A stretch of DNA of 64,000 bases from Pseudomonas lactis (GTDB lineage Bacteria > Pseudomonadota > Gammaproteobacteria > Pseudomonadales > Pseudomonadaceae): positions 1 to 64,000 of the forward strand of contig NZ_JYLO01000023.1 in assembly GCF_001439845.1 (NCBI RefSeq), in the 5' to 3' direction. Made by a program: the position numbers and the translations under genes. Below the pieces are notes generated by a model. It saw nothing but the letters and a program-made list of their open reading frames with translations. It did no database searches and was not told the DNA's origin. Shown here one piece after another: positions 40,538-50,851 of the stretch. How positions within the stretch are numbered: the stretch's first letter is position 1; each line of letters begins with the position of its first letter.

Positions 40538-40565
40538 CTTACGAAAAAGTAAGCGAATGCTTACA
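40538..40565 (-). promoter_or_regulatory. GacA upstream activating sequence of rsmZ
   Basis: On the minus strand TGTAAGC-ATTC-GCTTACT (40548-40565) matches the GacA site TGTAAG-n6-CTTACA. It is about 172 bp before the rsmZ start, the known distance. A second overlapping palindrome CTTAC-n6-GTAAG (40538-40553) shares one arm. Confidence 0.88.
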
Positions 40566-40608
40566 CGCGCATTGCGTAAAGTAGCAACAAGCCCTATTGG
40601 CCCCCACC

Positions 40609-40631
40609 TGTAGGAGCGAGCTTGCTCGCGA
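40609..40631 (+). repeat. REP element (single)
   Basis: TGTAGGAGCGAGCTTGCTCG, a fluorescens-group REP, the same family as the pair at 53846-53946. It marks the rsmZ-mrp intergenic region. Confidence 0.75.
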
Positions 40632-40686
40632 AAAACCCGAAAGCCACACTGGGCGTCAGGCTTTTCGCGTAACCGTTAAAGCCTAA

Positions 40687-41781
40687 TCAATCGTCGCTCA
40701 CGGTAATGGTCGGCATCGCCGGTGCCGTCGCTTCCTGCAAGACAATCCGCGCACCGACATGACGGGCCAACTCCTGATAGATCATCGCAATCTGCCCATC
40801 AGCCTCGGCCGCGACGGTAGGTTTGCCACCATCGGCCTGCTCACGAATCTCCATCGCCAATGGCAACGATGCCAGCAGTTCAACGCCATACTGAGTAGCG
40901 AGCTTCTCGCCCCCGCCCTCACCGAACAGATGCTCGGCATGCCCGCAGTTGGAACAGATATGCACCGCCATGTTTTCCACCACGCCCAGCACCGGGATGT
41001 TGACCTTGCGGAACATCTCCACACCTTTCCTGGCGTCCAGCAACGCCAGGTCCTGAGGCGTGGTGACGATCACCGCACCGGCCACCGGCACTTTCTGCGC
41101 CAGGGTCAACTGGATGTCACCGGTGCCTGGCGGCATGTCGATCACCAGGTAGTCGAGGTCACCCCACGCCGTTTGTGTGACCAATTGCAGCAACGCGCCG
41201 GAGACCATCGGCCCGCGCCAGACCATCGGCGTGTTGTCATCGGTGAGAAACGCCATGGACATCACTTCCACACCCAGCGACTCGATGGGCACAAACCATT
41301 TCTGATCCTTGACCTTCGGCCGTGTGCCTTCGGCGATGCCGAACATCACGCCCTGGCTCGGCCCGTAGATGTCGGCATCGAGAATGCCCACGCGCGCACC
41401 TTCCCGCGCCAGGGCCAGGGCCAGGTTGGCCGCGGTGGTGGATTTACCCACGCCGCCCTTGCCGGACGCCACCGCCACCACATTCTTGACGTTGGCCAGG
41501 CCCGGGATCTGCGCCTGGGCCTTGTGCGGCGCGATCACGCATTGGATGTCGACCTTGGCCGAACCCACACCGTCGAGGCCCTCGATGGCCATTTGCAGCA
41601 TCTGTGCCCAACCGCTTTTGAACAGACCCGCGGCATAACCCAGTTGCAACTGCACCGACACCTGGTCGCCCTGGACCTCGATGGCACGCACACAGCCGGC
41701 ACTGACCGGGTCCTGGTTCAAATAGGGGTCGGTGTACTGGCGAAGAACGGCTTCCACCGCTGCGCGATTGACGGCGCTCAT
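40687..41781 (-). CDS. mrp: Mrp/ApbC iron-sulfur carrier ATPase
   Basis: 364 residues. An N-terminal DUF59/MIP18 domain (about 1-80) precedes a deviant P-loop GKGGVGKS at 107-114. A Cys-x2-Cys pair (HICSNCGHAEHLFG) binds the transferred cluster as a dimer. It assembles and delivers Fe-S clusters. It is divergent from metG across 170 bp, the same pairing as in P. aeruginosa (PA3481-PA3482). Confidence 0.95.
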   Translation of the reverse strand: MSAVNRAAVEAVLRQYTDPYLNQDPVSAGCVRAIEVQGDQVSVQLQLGYAAGLFKSGWAQMLQMAIEGLDGVGSAKVDIQCVIAPHKAQAQIPGLANVKNVVAVASGKGGVGKSTTAANLALALAREGARVGILDADIYGPSQGVMFGIAEGTRPKVKDQKWFVPIESLGVEVMSMAFLTDDNTPMVWRGPMVSGALLQLVTQTAWGDLDYLVIDMPPGTGDIQLTLAQKVPVAGAVIVTTPQDLALLDARKGVEMFRKVNIPVLGVVENMAVHICSNCGHAEHLFGEGGGEKLATQYGVELLASLPLAMEIREQADGGKPTVAAEADGQIAMIYQELARHVGARIVLQEATAPAMPTITVSDD

Positions 41782-41954
41782 GGGCTACTCCCGAAAAAAA
41801 GACTGACTGAAACAGGCGGCTATCCTAACCGTTCCAGCCGCCGAACGGCATGCTTTCGAAAGTACGGAAGATTCTGAAACAGCGTCACGGGGTGAAATAA
41901 ATTTCCCGGCGCTTTATAGTGGCCGACCTCCGTTTCATCAAGTAGCCGAGCCCC

Positions 41955-44006
41955 ATGTCCGAGCCACGCAAGATCCTCGTCACCAGCGCCCTGCCCTATG
42001 CCAATGGTTCGATCCATCTTGGCCATATGCTTGAGTACATCCAGACCGATATGTGGGTGCGCTTCCAGAAGCATCGCGGCAATCAATGCATTTATGTCTG
42101 CGCGGACGACGCCCACGGTTCGGCCATCATGTTGCGCGCCGAAAAGGAAGGCATCACCCCGGAACAACTGATCGCCAATGTGCAGGCTGAACACAGCGCC
42201 GACTTTGCCGAGTTCCTGGTGGACTTCGACAATTTCCACTCGACCCACTCCGAAGAAAACCGCGAGCTGTCGAGCCAGATCTACCTGCGGTTGAAGGAAG
42301 CCGGGCACATCGACCAACGTTCGGTGACCCAGTATTTCGACCCGGAAAAGAAAATGTTCCTGGCCGACCGTTTCATCAAGGGCACCTGCCCGAAATGCGG
42401 CACCGAAGACCAGTACGGCGACAACTGCGAAAAATGCGGCGCGACCTACGCACCCACCGATTTGAAGGATCCCAAATCAGCGATCTCCGGCGCCACGCCG
42501 GTACTCAAGGACTCGCAGCACTTCTTCTTCAAGCTGCCGGATTTCCAGCAAATGCTGCAAACCTGGACGCGCAGCGGCACCTTACAGGACGCCGTGGCCA
42601 ACAAACTCTCCGAATGGCTCGACAGTGGCCTGCAGCAGTGGGACATCTCCCGCGACGCGCCGTACTTCGGCTTCGAGATTCCCGGCGAGCCGGGTAAGTA
42701 TTTCTATGTATGGCTGGACGCGCCGATCGGCTACATGGCCAGCTTCAAGAACCTGTGCGATCGCACCCCGGAGTTGGACTTCGACGCGTTCTGGGGCAAG
42801 GACTCCACCGCCGAGCTGTACCACTTCATCGGCAAGGACATCGTCAACTTCCACGCGCTGTTCTGGCCGGCAATGCTTGAAGGCTCTGGCTACCGCAAGC
42901 CGACCGGCATCGCCGTGCACGGCTACCTGACGGTCAACGGCCAGAAAATGTCCAAGTCCCGTGGCACCTTTATCAAGGCGCGCACCTACCTGGACCACCT
43001 GTCGCCGGAATACCTGCGCTATTACTACGCGTCCAAGCTGGGCCGTGGTGTGGACGACCTGGACCTGAACCTGGAAGACTTCGTACAGAAGGTCAACTCG
43101 GACCTGGTGGGCAAAGTCGTCAACATCGCCAGCCGTTGTGCCGGGTTTATCCACAAGGGCAACGCCGGTGTACTGGTAGCCGAGAACGCCGCACCGGAGT
43201 TGACCGACGCCTTCCTGGCCGCCGCACCGAGCATCGCCGACGCTTATGAAGCCCGCGACTTTGCCCGCGCCATGCGCGAGATCATGGGCCTGGCCGACCG
43301 CGCCAACGCCTGGATCGCCGACAAGGCGCCTTGGTCCCTGAACAAGCAGGAAGGCAAGGAAGCTGAAGTCCAGGCTATCTGCGCCACCGGGGTCAACCTG
43401 TTCCGTCAGTTGGTGATCTTCCTCAAGCCGGTGCTGCCGTTGCTGGCCGCCGATGCCGAGGCGTTCCTCAATGTGGCGCCGTTGAGCTGGAACGATCACA
43501 CCACCTTGCTCGGTAATCATCAGTTGAACGCGTTCAAGCCCTTGATGACCCGTATTGACCCGGTGAAAGTCCAGGCCATGACCGACGCTTCGAAAGAAGA
43601 CCTGGTCGCCAGCCAGACCGATACCGGCCAATCCGCGCCGGCGGGCAATGGCGAGCTGGCCAAGGACCCGATTTCCCCGGAAATCGATTTCGACGCCTTT
43701 GCCGCCGTGGATTTGCGCGTGGCGCTGATCATCAAGGCCGAAGCCGTGGAAGGCGCCGACAAGCTGCTGCGCCTAACGCTGGATATCGGCGACGAACAGC
43801 GCAACGTGTTTTCCGGCATCAAGAGCGCTTACCCGGACCCGTCCAAGCTCGATGGTCGCCTGACCATGATGATCGCCAACCTCAAGCCACGGAAAATGAA
43901 GTTCGGCATTTCCGAAGGCATGGTGATGGCGGCCGGCCCTGGCGGCGAAGAAATCTACCTGCTGAGCCCGGACAGCGGCGCGAAGCCGGGCCAACGCATC
44001 AAGTAA
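41955..44006 (+). CDS. metG: Methionyl-tRNA synthetase
   Basis: 683 residues. The class I signatures are HLGH in NGSIHLGHM and KMSKS in NGQKMSKSRG. Two Cys-x2-Cys pairs (CPKCGTEDQYGDNCEKC) form the zinc knob. The C-terminal ~110 residues (DFDAFAAVDLRVALIIKAEA) are the tRNA-binding dimerisation domain. It charges initiator and elongator tRNA-Met. The ATG follows an AGTAGCCGAGCCCC leader without a strong site. Confidence 0.98.
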   Translation: MSEPRKILVTSALPYANGSIHLGHMLEYIQTDMWVRFQKHRGNQCIYVCADDAHGSAIMLRAEKEGITPEQLIANVQAEHSADFAEFLVDFDNFHSTHSEENRELSSQIYLRLKEAGHIDQRSVTQYFDPEKKMFLADRFIKGTCPKCGTEDQYGDNCEKCGATYAPTDLKDPKSAISGATPVLKDSQHFFFKLPDFQQMLQTWTRSGTLQDAVANKLSEWLDSGLQQWDISRDAPYFGFEIPGEPGKYFYVWLDAPIGYMASFKNLCDRTPELDFDAFWGKDSTAELYHFIGKDIVNFHALFWPAMLEGSGYRKPTGIAVHGYLTVNGQKMSKSRGTFIKARTYLDHLSPEYLRYYYASKLGRGVDDLDLNLEDFVQKVNSDLVGKVVNIASRCAGFIHKGNAGVLVAENAAPELTDAFLAAAPSIADAYEARDFARAMREIMGLADRANAWIADKAPWSLNKQEGKEAEVQAICATGVNLFRQLVIFLKPVLPLLAADAEAFLNVAPLSWNDHTTLLGNHQLNAFKPLMTRIDPVKVQAMTDASKEDLVASQTDTGQSAPAGNGELAKDPISPEIDFDAFAAVDLRVALIIKAEAVEGADKLLRLTLDIGDEQRNVFSGIKSAYPDPSKLDGRLTMMIANLKPRKMKFGISEGMVMAAGPGGEEIYLLSPDSGAKPGQRIK

Positions 44007-44093
44007 CCTCTGAAAAATGCCCCGCTGTTGCTACGGCGGGGCCTCTCAGCTTGCCCTTCTCCCTGGGCCGGGCGTCAACGCTATGATCACAGC

Positions 44094-45062
44094 ATGAACC
44101 TCATTCAACGTATCGACGCGCTGCTGCCGCAGACTCAATGCGGCAAGTGCGGGCACCCGGGTTGCAAACCTTACGCAGAAGGCATCGCTAAAGGCGAAGC
44201 CATCAACAAGTGCCCGCCCGGCGGGCAGGAAACCATCGTCGGGCTTGCACAACTGCTGCGCCTGCCGGTACTGGACCTGGACACGAGCCGTGGAGATGCG
44301 CCTGCGCAAGTCGCCTATATCCGCGAGGCCGAATGCATCGGTTGTACCAAATGCATCCAGGCCTGCCCGGTGGATGCCATTGTGGGTGCCGCCAAGCTGA
44401 TGCACACCGTGATTGTCGACGAGTGCACCGGTTGCGATCTGTGTGTTGCGCCCTGCCCTGTCGACTGTATCGAGATGCGTCCGCTTGCTGACGTTCTGCC
44501 TATCGTCGGTGACTTGGCCAGCAACGATGATGAACGGCGTGCACGCGACCTCAAACGCGACCGGGCGCGGCGGCGCTATGAACAACGTAACGCCCGCCTG
44601 CAACGTGAAGAGGCTTGCAAGCTCGCCGAACGCCTGGCACGAGCCAAGCGCACAGCGCCGATGGAGGTGGCACCGGTCGATCACCCTCAGGCTGCTCAGG
44701 ACGCCGCGATCAAGCAGGCCAAAAGCAGCGTCGCCATGAGTCGCGCGCAGTTGCACAAATCCTTGAAAGCGTTTGGGCATCCGCCGACCTTTGAGCAACA
44801 GTCGCAATTGATTATGCTGCAGCAACAGTTCGAGGCATCCGAGCAGGCGCTTGCCGCACTGGAGGCCAACAGCTCACCGCAGCCACCAAAGACGGCCGCT
44901 AAAAGCACCGAGTTCAAGCGCGCAAAGATCCAGTTGGCCATGCGCCGGGCTGCGTTGAAAAAGGCTCAGGATCAGCAAGCTGATGCGCATGAAATCGCAA
45001 CCTTGAAAGCCGCATTGAACGCCGCCGAGCAAACGCTGCAGGATGCCGAGGCCAACGGCTGA
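44094..45062 (+). CDS. rnfB: Orphan RnfB-like electron transport protein
   Basis: 322 residues. The N-terminal cluster region CGKCGHPGCKPYAEGI ... NKCPPGG and two ferredoxin clusters (CIGCTKCIQACPVDA, CTGCDLCVAPCPVDC) match RnfB/RsxB. The usual N-terminal membrane helix is absent: the ATG at 44094 starts directly at LIQRIDALLPQTQ. The C-terminal ~140 residues are Lys/Arg/Ala-rich coiled helices not found in E. coli RsxB. No rnfC, D, G or E follows; nth is next. It may donate electrons to another partner. Confidence 0.88.
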   Translation: MNLIQRIDALLPQTQCGKCGHPGCKPYAEGIAKGEAINKCPPGGQETIVGLAQLLRLPVLDLDTSRGDAPAQVAYIREAECIGCTKCIQACPVDAIVGAAKLMHTVIVDECTGCDLCVAPCPVDCIEMRPLADVLPIVGDLASNDDERRARDLKRDRARRRYEQRNARLQREEACKLAERLARAKRTAPMEVAPVDHPQAAQDAAIKQAKSSVAMSRAQLHKSLKAFGHPPTFEQQSQLIMLQQQFEASEQALAALEANSSPQPPKTAAKSTEFKRAKIQLAMRRAALKKAQDQQADAHEIATLKAALNAAEQTLQDAEANG

Positions 45063-45122
45063 CCCACTGCACTGTGTATTGCTAACATCACGCCGACCGC
45101 CTGCAAGGAAACGCCTGCCCCT

Positions 45123-45761
45123 ATGAATGCCGCAAAACGCCTGGAAATTTTCCGCAGGTTTCACGAAGACAATCCGGAACCGAAAACCGAATTGGCCTAC
45201 TCCTCACCGTTCGAGTTACTGATTGCGGTGATCCTCTCGGCTCAATCCACGGACGTTGGCGTCAACAAGGCCACGGCGAAGTTGTACCCCGTGGCCAATA
45301 CACCCGCCGCGATTTACGCCCTGGGTGTGGAAGGCCTGTCCGAATACATCAAGACCATCGGCCTGTATAACAGCAAGGCCAAGAATGTGATCGAAACATG
45401 CCGCCTGCTGTTGGAGCTGCATGGGGGGGAGGTGCCACAAACCCGCGAAGCCCTGGAAGCCTTGCCAGGCGTGGGCCGCAAAACGGCGAACGTGGTGCTC
45501 AATACGGCATTCCGGCAGTTGACCATGGCGGTGGACACGCACATTTTCCGCGTCAGCAACCGAACCGGCATTGCACGGGGCAAGAATGTGGTTGAGGTAG
45601 AAAAGCAGTTGATGAAGTTCGTGCCCAAGCCCTATTTGCTCGACTCCCATCATTGGCTGATCCTGCACGGACGCTACGTTTGCCAGGCCCGCAAGCCGCG
45701 CTGTGGGAGCTGCCGTATCGAAGACTTGTGCGAATACAAGGACAAAACCTCCGACGATTGA
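45123..45761 (+). CDS. nth: Endonuclease III
   Basis: 212 residues. The HhH motif LPGVGRKTANVVL contains catalytic Lys120, and Asp138 follows in MAVDTHIF. The 4Fe-4S cluster cysteines are at 187, 194, 197 and 203 (CQARKPRCGSCRIEDLC). It removes oxidised pyrimidines and nicks abasic sites. It follows rnfB as at the end of the rnf operon in other gamma-proteobacteria. Confidence 0.97.
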   Translation: MNAAKRLEIFRRFHEDNPEPKTELAYSSPFELLIAVILSAQSTDVGVNKATAKLYPVANTPAAIYALGVEGLSEYIKTIGLYNSKAKNVIETCRLLLELHGGEVPQTREALEALPGVGRKTANVVLNTAFRQLTMAVDTHIFRVSNRTGIARGKNVVEVEKQLMKFVPKPYLLDSHHWLILHGRYVCQARKPRCGSCRIEDLCEYKDKTSDD

Positions 45762-45868
45762 GCGATCATTGGTTTTTGTGATCAGACGATTGAAAAAATC
45801 TTTTTTACCCGTCCGCGGATTATCGCTATAAGGAGCCCCAACGGCAGTCTTAGCCTGGAGTTGACCTT

Positions 45869-46051
45869 ATGAGCGCTGGCAACGAACAACTGGAAGTGGA
45901 AGACGACCTCGTTGAGTCGGATGACGATGTGGTAGAGGCACCGGTGGCAGAGGTGGCCAAGACCAATTTGAGCAAACGCCGCACTATCGACAATCTTCTG
46001 GAAGAGCGACGCTTGCAAAAACAGCTGGCCGATTACGACTTCGATTTCTGA
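45869..46051 (+). CDS. PA3496-family small protein
   Basis: 60 residues. An acidic first half (EVEDDLVESDDDVVEAP) precedes a basic helix (SKRRTIDNLLEERRLQKQLA) and the ending DYDFDF. This matches the conserved Pseudomonas family represented by PA3496, which also follows nth there and has been named a putative envelope integrity protein. No membrane segment. Followed by a good terminator. Confidence 0.82.
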   Translation: MSAGNEQLEVEDDLVESDDDVVEAPVAEVAKTNLSKRRTIDNLLEERRLQKQLADYDFDF

Positions 46052-46069
46052 TCGAGCCGTTGGCGGCCG

Positions 46070-46096
46070 GAAGCCTCCCTGACGGAGGCTTTTTTC
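46070..46096 (+). terminator. Terminator after PA3496-family gene
   Basis: AAGCCTCC-CTGAC-GGAGGCTT stem followed by T6, 19 bases past the stop codon. Confidence 0.87.
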
Positions 46097-46134
46097 TGCC
46101 GGTTACACGGGTATTCAAGGGGTGCAATATCCTC

Positions 46135-46767
46135 CTAAACCAGGCCGTTGCGCTGGGCCAGTTCGATCAGGTCCACAAGGGACCGGGCATTGAGCTTGAG
46201 CAGCAAGCGCGTCTTGTAGGTACTGACGGTTTTGTTGCTGAGGAACATGCCATCGGCAATCTCCTTGTTGGTTTTACCACGGGCCAGCTGCTGCAGCACC
46301 ATCATCTCCCGCCCCGATAAGCGTTCGACCATGTCGGCTTCACTGGCATTGCCCATGGTTGAGCGTACCGAATTGAGCGCCTGGTTCGGGAAATAGCTAT
46401 AGCCGGAAAGCACCGCCTTGATGGCACTGAGCAACTCTGTCAGATCCTGCTGCTTGCACACATAGCCGGCGGCCCCCGCCTGCATGCAGCGCATGGAAAA
46501 ATGGCCGGGGGCCTGGGACGTCAGCACCAGCACCTTGAACGAGACGGCTTGCTTGGTTGATGCCAGCCGACAAATAACTTCCAGGCCGTCAAGCTTGGGG
46601 ATTCCGATATCCAGTATCACAATATCCGGCATATGTTCCCGTGCAAGTTGCAACGCATCGACACCGTTATCAGTCTCGGCAACGACCTCATAACCATGAC
46701 GCTCCATTAGCATGCGCACAGCAAGACGAATGACGGGATGATCATCCACGATCAGCACTTTATTCAT
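46135..46767 (-). CDS. NarL/FixJ-type response regulator
   Basis: 210 residues from MNKVLIVDDHPVIRL. The receiver domain has the acidic pocket DD (8-9), the phosphoacceptor Asp53 in VILDIGIP and Lys in VCKQQD. The C-terminal LuxR-type HTH is LSGREMMVLQQLARGKTNKE followed by IADGMFLSNKTVSTYKTRLL. It resembles the RocA/BvgA/EvgA subgroup often paired with hybrid sensor kinases, but no kinase gene is adjacent. The target genes are unknown. Start 46767 has GGACTTTCTC upstream. Confidence 0.92.
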   Translation of the reverse strand: MNKVLIVDDHPVIRLAVRMLMERHGYEVVAETDNGVDALQLAREHMPDIVILDIGIPKLDGLEVICRLASTKQAVSFKVLVLTSQAPGHFSMRCMQAGAAGYVCKQQDLTELLSAIKAVLSGYSYFPNQALNSVRSTMGNASEADMVERLSGREMMVLQQLARGKTNKEIADGMFLSNKTVSTYKTRLLLKLNARSLVDLIELAQRNGLV

Positions 46768-47340
46768 GAGAAAGTCCAATTTCGCTGTTCGAATTATTTA
46801 GAGCAAACACAATAGCCTAGTCGATTACTAGTTGGCATAGCATTCCCCCCCGAACGAGAGCAGGCAGAGACCCAACCCACAAGAAGATAGGAATTAACCT
46901 ACAAAAAATCGCCAACTTAGATGCATAGAGCTTTATGGCTGCTTTCAGACCTTTCTCGACGCGTACATATTTTGAGTGAAATATCGTGCCCATTAGCCCC
47001 TGAAAGTAAACGTGCCGCACAACACTTTCAGGAAATGCCCCTTGCTTGTCGCCGTGACGCGCACAAATCAATCCGGAACAACCGTTCCCATTAGTTCCAT
47101 TTAACATATTTCAGCACTTCCAAAATTCCTACAGAAAATTCAACAATTCACATATCCATTGCAACTACATGAGTGAATTTTCTGTCAGACATAGTTCCTC
47201 CTCAGATGTAAAAAATCATTCAGACTTAAAAACAAATGACAAAACCGGAAAATAATTGCGCCAGTTACGAAAAAATCCTTAAACACAGGCTAAACATTAA
47301 TACACGGCTCTGTTTTTAAAGCGCCCATAAAAACCCAGGC
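46768..47340. other. A/T-rich intergenic region between response regulator and argG
   Basis: About 570 bp, noticeably poorer in G+C than its surroundings. A minus-strand ORF (46817-47107) of 96 codons starts MLNGTNGNGCSGLICARHGD with a GGAAG-like site and has one hydrophobic stretch (LAIFCRLIPIFLWVGSLPAL). Nothing else supports it. It may simply be the long leader/promoter region of the response-regulator gene. Confidence 0.4.
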
Positions 47341-47377
47341 AAAAAAAATGGCCCCTTGCGCAAGAGGCCATTTTTCA
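47341..47377 (-). terminator. argG terminator
   Basis: Minus-strand AAAATGGCCTCTTG / CAAGGGGCCATTTT stem followed by T8, 16 bases past the argG stop. Confidence 0.88.
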
Positions 47378-47392
47378 CAACAGGCGCGCGAC

Positions 47393-48610
<1,218 letters not shown>

Positions 48611-48739
48611 GCCATCACTCCACGGGGTTGTACGGAAAGGCGACGATTCTACCGATCAAAACCGCGAAATTACAGGGGCGCGACAGCAAATGAAGATAAA
48701 GCGACAGATTATGTCGAGTGGGCGACCGATGGTCGCCTC

Positions 48740-49648
48740 TTATGAGGTCGCCGCCGGGTTGCTCGGCGCAGTGGCCTGGGGCGCCGGTTTCTCAGGCGTA
48801 GCCACGCGCTCAAGCTGAATATTCACACGACGGTTACGCGCACGGTTGGCGGCATTGGTGTTGGGCGCCAAGGGGTAGCTTTCGCCATGGAAGCGCATCG
48901 TGATCTGCGATTCCTGGATGCCGTTGGCCTTGAAGTAGTCCATCACCGCCAGGGCACGGCGGCGGGACACGTCGCGGTTGGTCAGACGGTTGCCACTGTT
49001 GTCCGAATGGCCGTTCAACTCGACATGATTGACCGTGGGATCGGCTTTCATGAAGGCTAGGATCACGGACAACTTCTTCTTGGCCGCCGCGTCCAGCTCA
49101 ATGCCGCCACCGGGGAAGCCCACTTCGGTCTGTTTGACCTGGTCGTAATTCATGGGCAGCAGCTTGGTGGTGCACAGCTGATAATCGTTATAGGCCTTGT
49201 TGAACTTCACCGGCAGCAGGCGAATTTCCGAGTAACCACCTTCACGCCCGTAATGCCGCACCGTCGGGCTGCGCCCTTCGAGCAAGCCGGTGAATAGGCG
49301 ACCGGCCTGGGCCTGGGAGCTATTGAACAGCACGTCGCCGCTGCCGACACGCACGGCCCCAAGGTTGATATCACCTCGGCCCGGTTGCCACGGCGCCGCA
49401 GCGGCCAACAGGGTTGCCGAGCCGGCGCCGAGGCTGCTGCCATAGGTTTTCAGACGAAACGTCGCCTGTTCGCCGGCCCGGCGTACGAATTCACCGGAAC
49501 CGAAATCGGTGATCGGCTGGGTCAAGCGGCACTCGAACTGATCGCCCTCTACCTTCCACTCAATATTCTCCAGACGTGTCTGGAACGTGAGGGCCGCCGC
49601 AGGCAGGCTGGCGAACACACTGAGCAGAGCTAGATAATACTGGCGCAC
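48740..49648 (-). CDS. motY: Flagellar motor protein MotY (OmpA-like)
   Basis: 302 residues from a GTG at 49648 that has GGAG six bases upstream; an ATG four codons earlier (49660) lacks a site. A signal peptide (YLALLSVFASLPAAA) precedes the MotY N-terminal domain (FQTRLENIEWKVEGDQFEC). The C-terminal peptidoglycan-binding OmpA domain follows (NHVELNGHSDNSGNRLTNRD, ANRARNRRVNIQLE). It forms the T-ring that supports the stators. The last 20 residues are Pro/Ala-rich. Located between argG and pyrC as in P. aeruginosa (PA3526). Confidence 0.88.
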   Translation of the reverse strand: MRQYYLALLSVFASLPAAALTFQTRLENIEWKVEGDQFECRLTQPITDFGSGEFVRRAGEQATFRLKTYGSSLGAGSATLLAAAAPWQPGRGDINLGAVRVGSGDVLFNSSQAQAGRLFTGLLEGRSPTVRHYGREGGYSEIRLLPVKFNKAYNDYQLCTTKLLPMNYDQVKQTEVGFPGGGIELDAAAKKKLSVILAFMKADPTVNHVELNGHSDNSGNRLTNRDVSRRRALAVMDYFKANGIQESQITMRFHGESYPLAPNTNAANRARNRRVNIQLERVATPEKPAPQATAPSNPAATS

Positions 49649-49804
49649 GGGAGGCTCCATGGGTTTCTACAACACTTCACAGCGTCATACATCGTTAAGG
49701 CATACCCGGAGATATCGGTAGCATCCGGCAAAACTTGATAGCGAGTGCCTGCAAGAGTCTTTTCCGGTAGCATTCCCACCAGATTGACCCGCCTGGAATC
49801 CCCA

Positions 49805-50851
49805 ATGTCCGACCGCCTGACCCTGCTGCGTCCCGACGACTGGCATATTCATCTTCGCGATGGTGCTGCGTTACCCCAAACCGTGGCCGATGTGGCCCGC
49901 ACGTTTGGCCGTGCCATCATCATGCCTAACCTGGTACCTCCGGTGCGCAATGCCGCAGAAGCCGACGCCTATCGCCAGCGCATCCTCGCTGCACGACCGG
50001 CCGGCAGCCGCTTCGAACCGTTGATGGTGCTCTACCTGACCGACCGCACCCAGCCTGAAGAAATCCGTGAAGCCAAGGCCAGCGGTTATGTGCACGCCGC
50101 CAAGCTGTACCCGGCAGGTGCGACCACCAACTCCGATTCCGGTGTAACCAGTATCGACAAGATCTTGCCGGCGATCGAAGCCATGGCGGAGGTCGGCATG
50201 CCATTGCTGATCCACGGGGAAGTCACCCGTGGCGACGTGGATGTGTTCGATCGCGAAAAAATCTTCATCGATGAACACATGCGGCGTGTGGTCGAGTTGT
50301 TCCCGACGCTCAAAGTGGTGTTTGAACACATCACCACCGCCGATGCGGTGCAGTTCGTCAGCGAAGCGTCAGCCAACGTTGGCGCGACCATCACGGCCCA
50401 TCACCTGCTCTACAACCGCAACCACATGCTGGTGGGCGGGATTCGGCCGCACTTCTACTGCCTGCCGATCCTCAAGCGCAACACCCATCAGGTAGCCCTG
50501 CTGGATGCCGCCACCAGCGGCAGCCCGAAATTCTTCCTCGGTACCGACTCGGCGCCCCACGCCCAGCACGCCAAGGAAGCCGCATGCGGCTGCGCCGGCT
50601 GCTACACCGCGTTTGCCGCCATCGAGTTGTACGCCGAAGCATTCGAACAGCGTAACGCGCTGGACAAGCTCGAAGGTTTTGCCAGCCTCAACGGCCCGCG
50701 TTTCTACAGCCTGCCGGCGAATACCGACCGCATTACCCTGGTTCGTGAAGACTGGACCGCCCCTGCCAGCCTGCCGTTTGGCGAGCTGACCGTTATCCCG
50801 CTGCGCGCCGGTGAAACACTGCGCTGGCGCCTGCTGGAGGAAAGCAAGTGA
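49805..50851 (+). CDS. pyrC: Dihydroorotase
   Basis: 348 residues from MSDRLTLLRPDDWHIHLRDG. The metal-binding HIH near residue 14, the probable carboxylated Lys in HAAKLYPAGATTNSD and later His residues (LIHGE, FEHITT) are visible. It is the class II enzyme of pyrimidine synthesis. I chose the ATG at 49805 because it begins the family sequence. It overlaps rnt by GTGA, so the two genes are co-translated. Confidence 0.96.
   Translation: MSDRLTLLRPDDWHIHLRDGAALPQTVADVARTFGRAIIMPNLVPPVRNAAEADAYRQRILAARPAGSRFEPLMVLYLTDRTQPEEIREAKASGYVHAAKLYPAGATTNSDSGVTSIDKILPAIEAMAEVGMPLLIHGEVTRGDVDVFDREKIFIDEHMRRVVELFPTLKVVFEHITTADAVQFVSEASANVGATITAHHLLYNRNHMLVGGIRPHFYCLPILKRNTHQVALLDAATSGSPKFFLGTDSAPHAQHAKEAACGCAGCYTAFAAIELYAEAFEQRNALDKLEGFASLNGPRFYSLPANTDRITLVREDWTAPASLPFGELTVIPLRAGETLRWRLLEESK

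Noticed and set aside
40335..40538. 67-codon minus-strand ORF near rsmZ
   Set aside because: It covers the rsmZ promoter region and RNA start; the non-coding RNA explains the conservation.
44007..44045. Possible metG terminator (GCCCCGC...GGCGGGGC)
   Set aside because: The stem is good but there is no T run, and rnfB follows closely.
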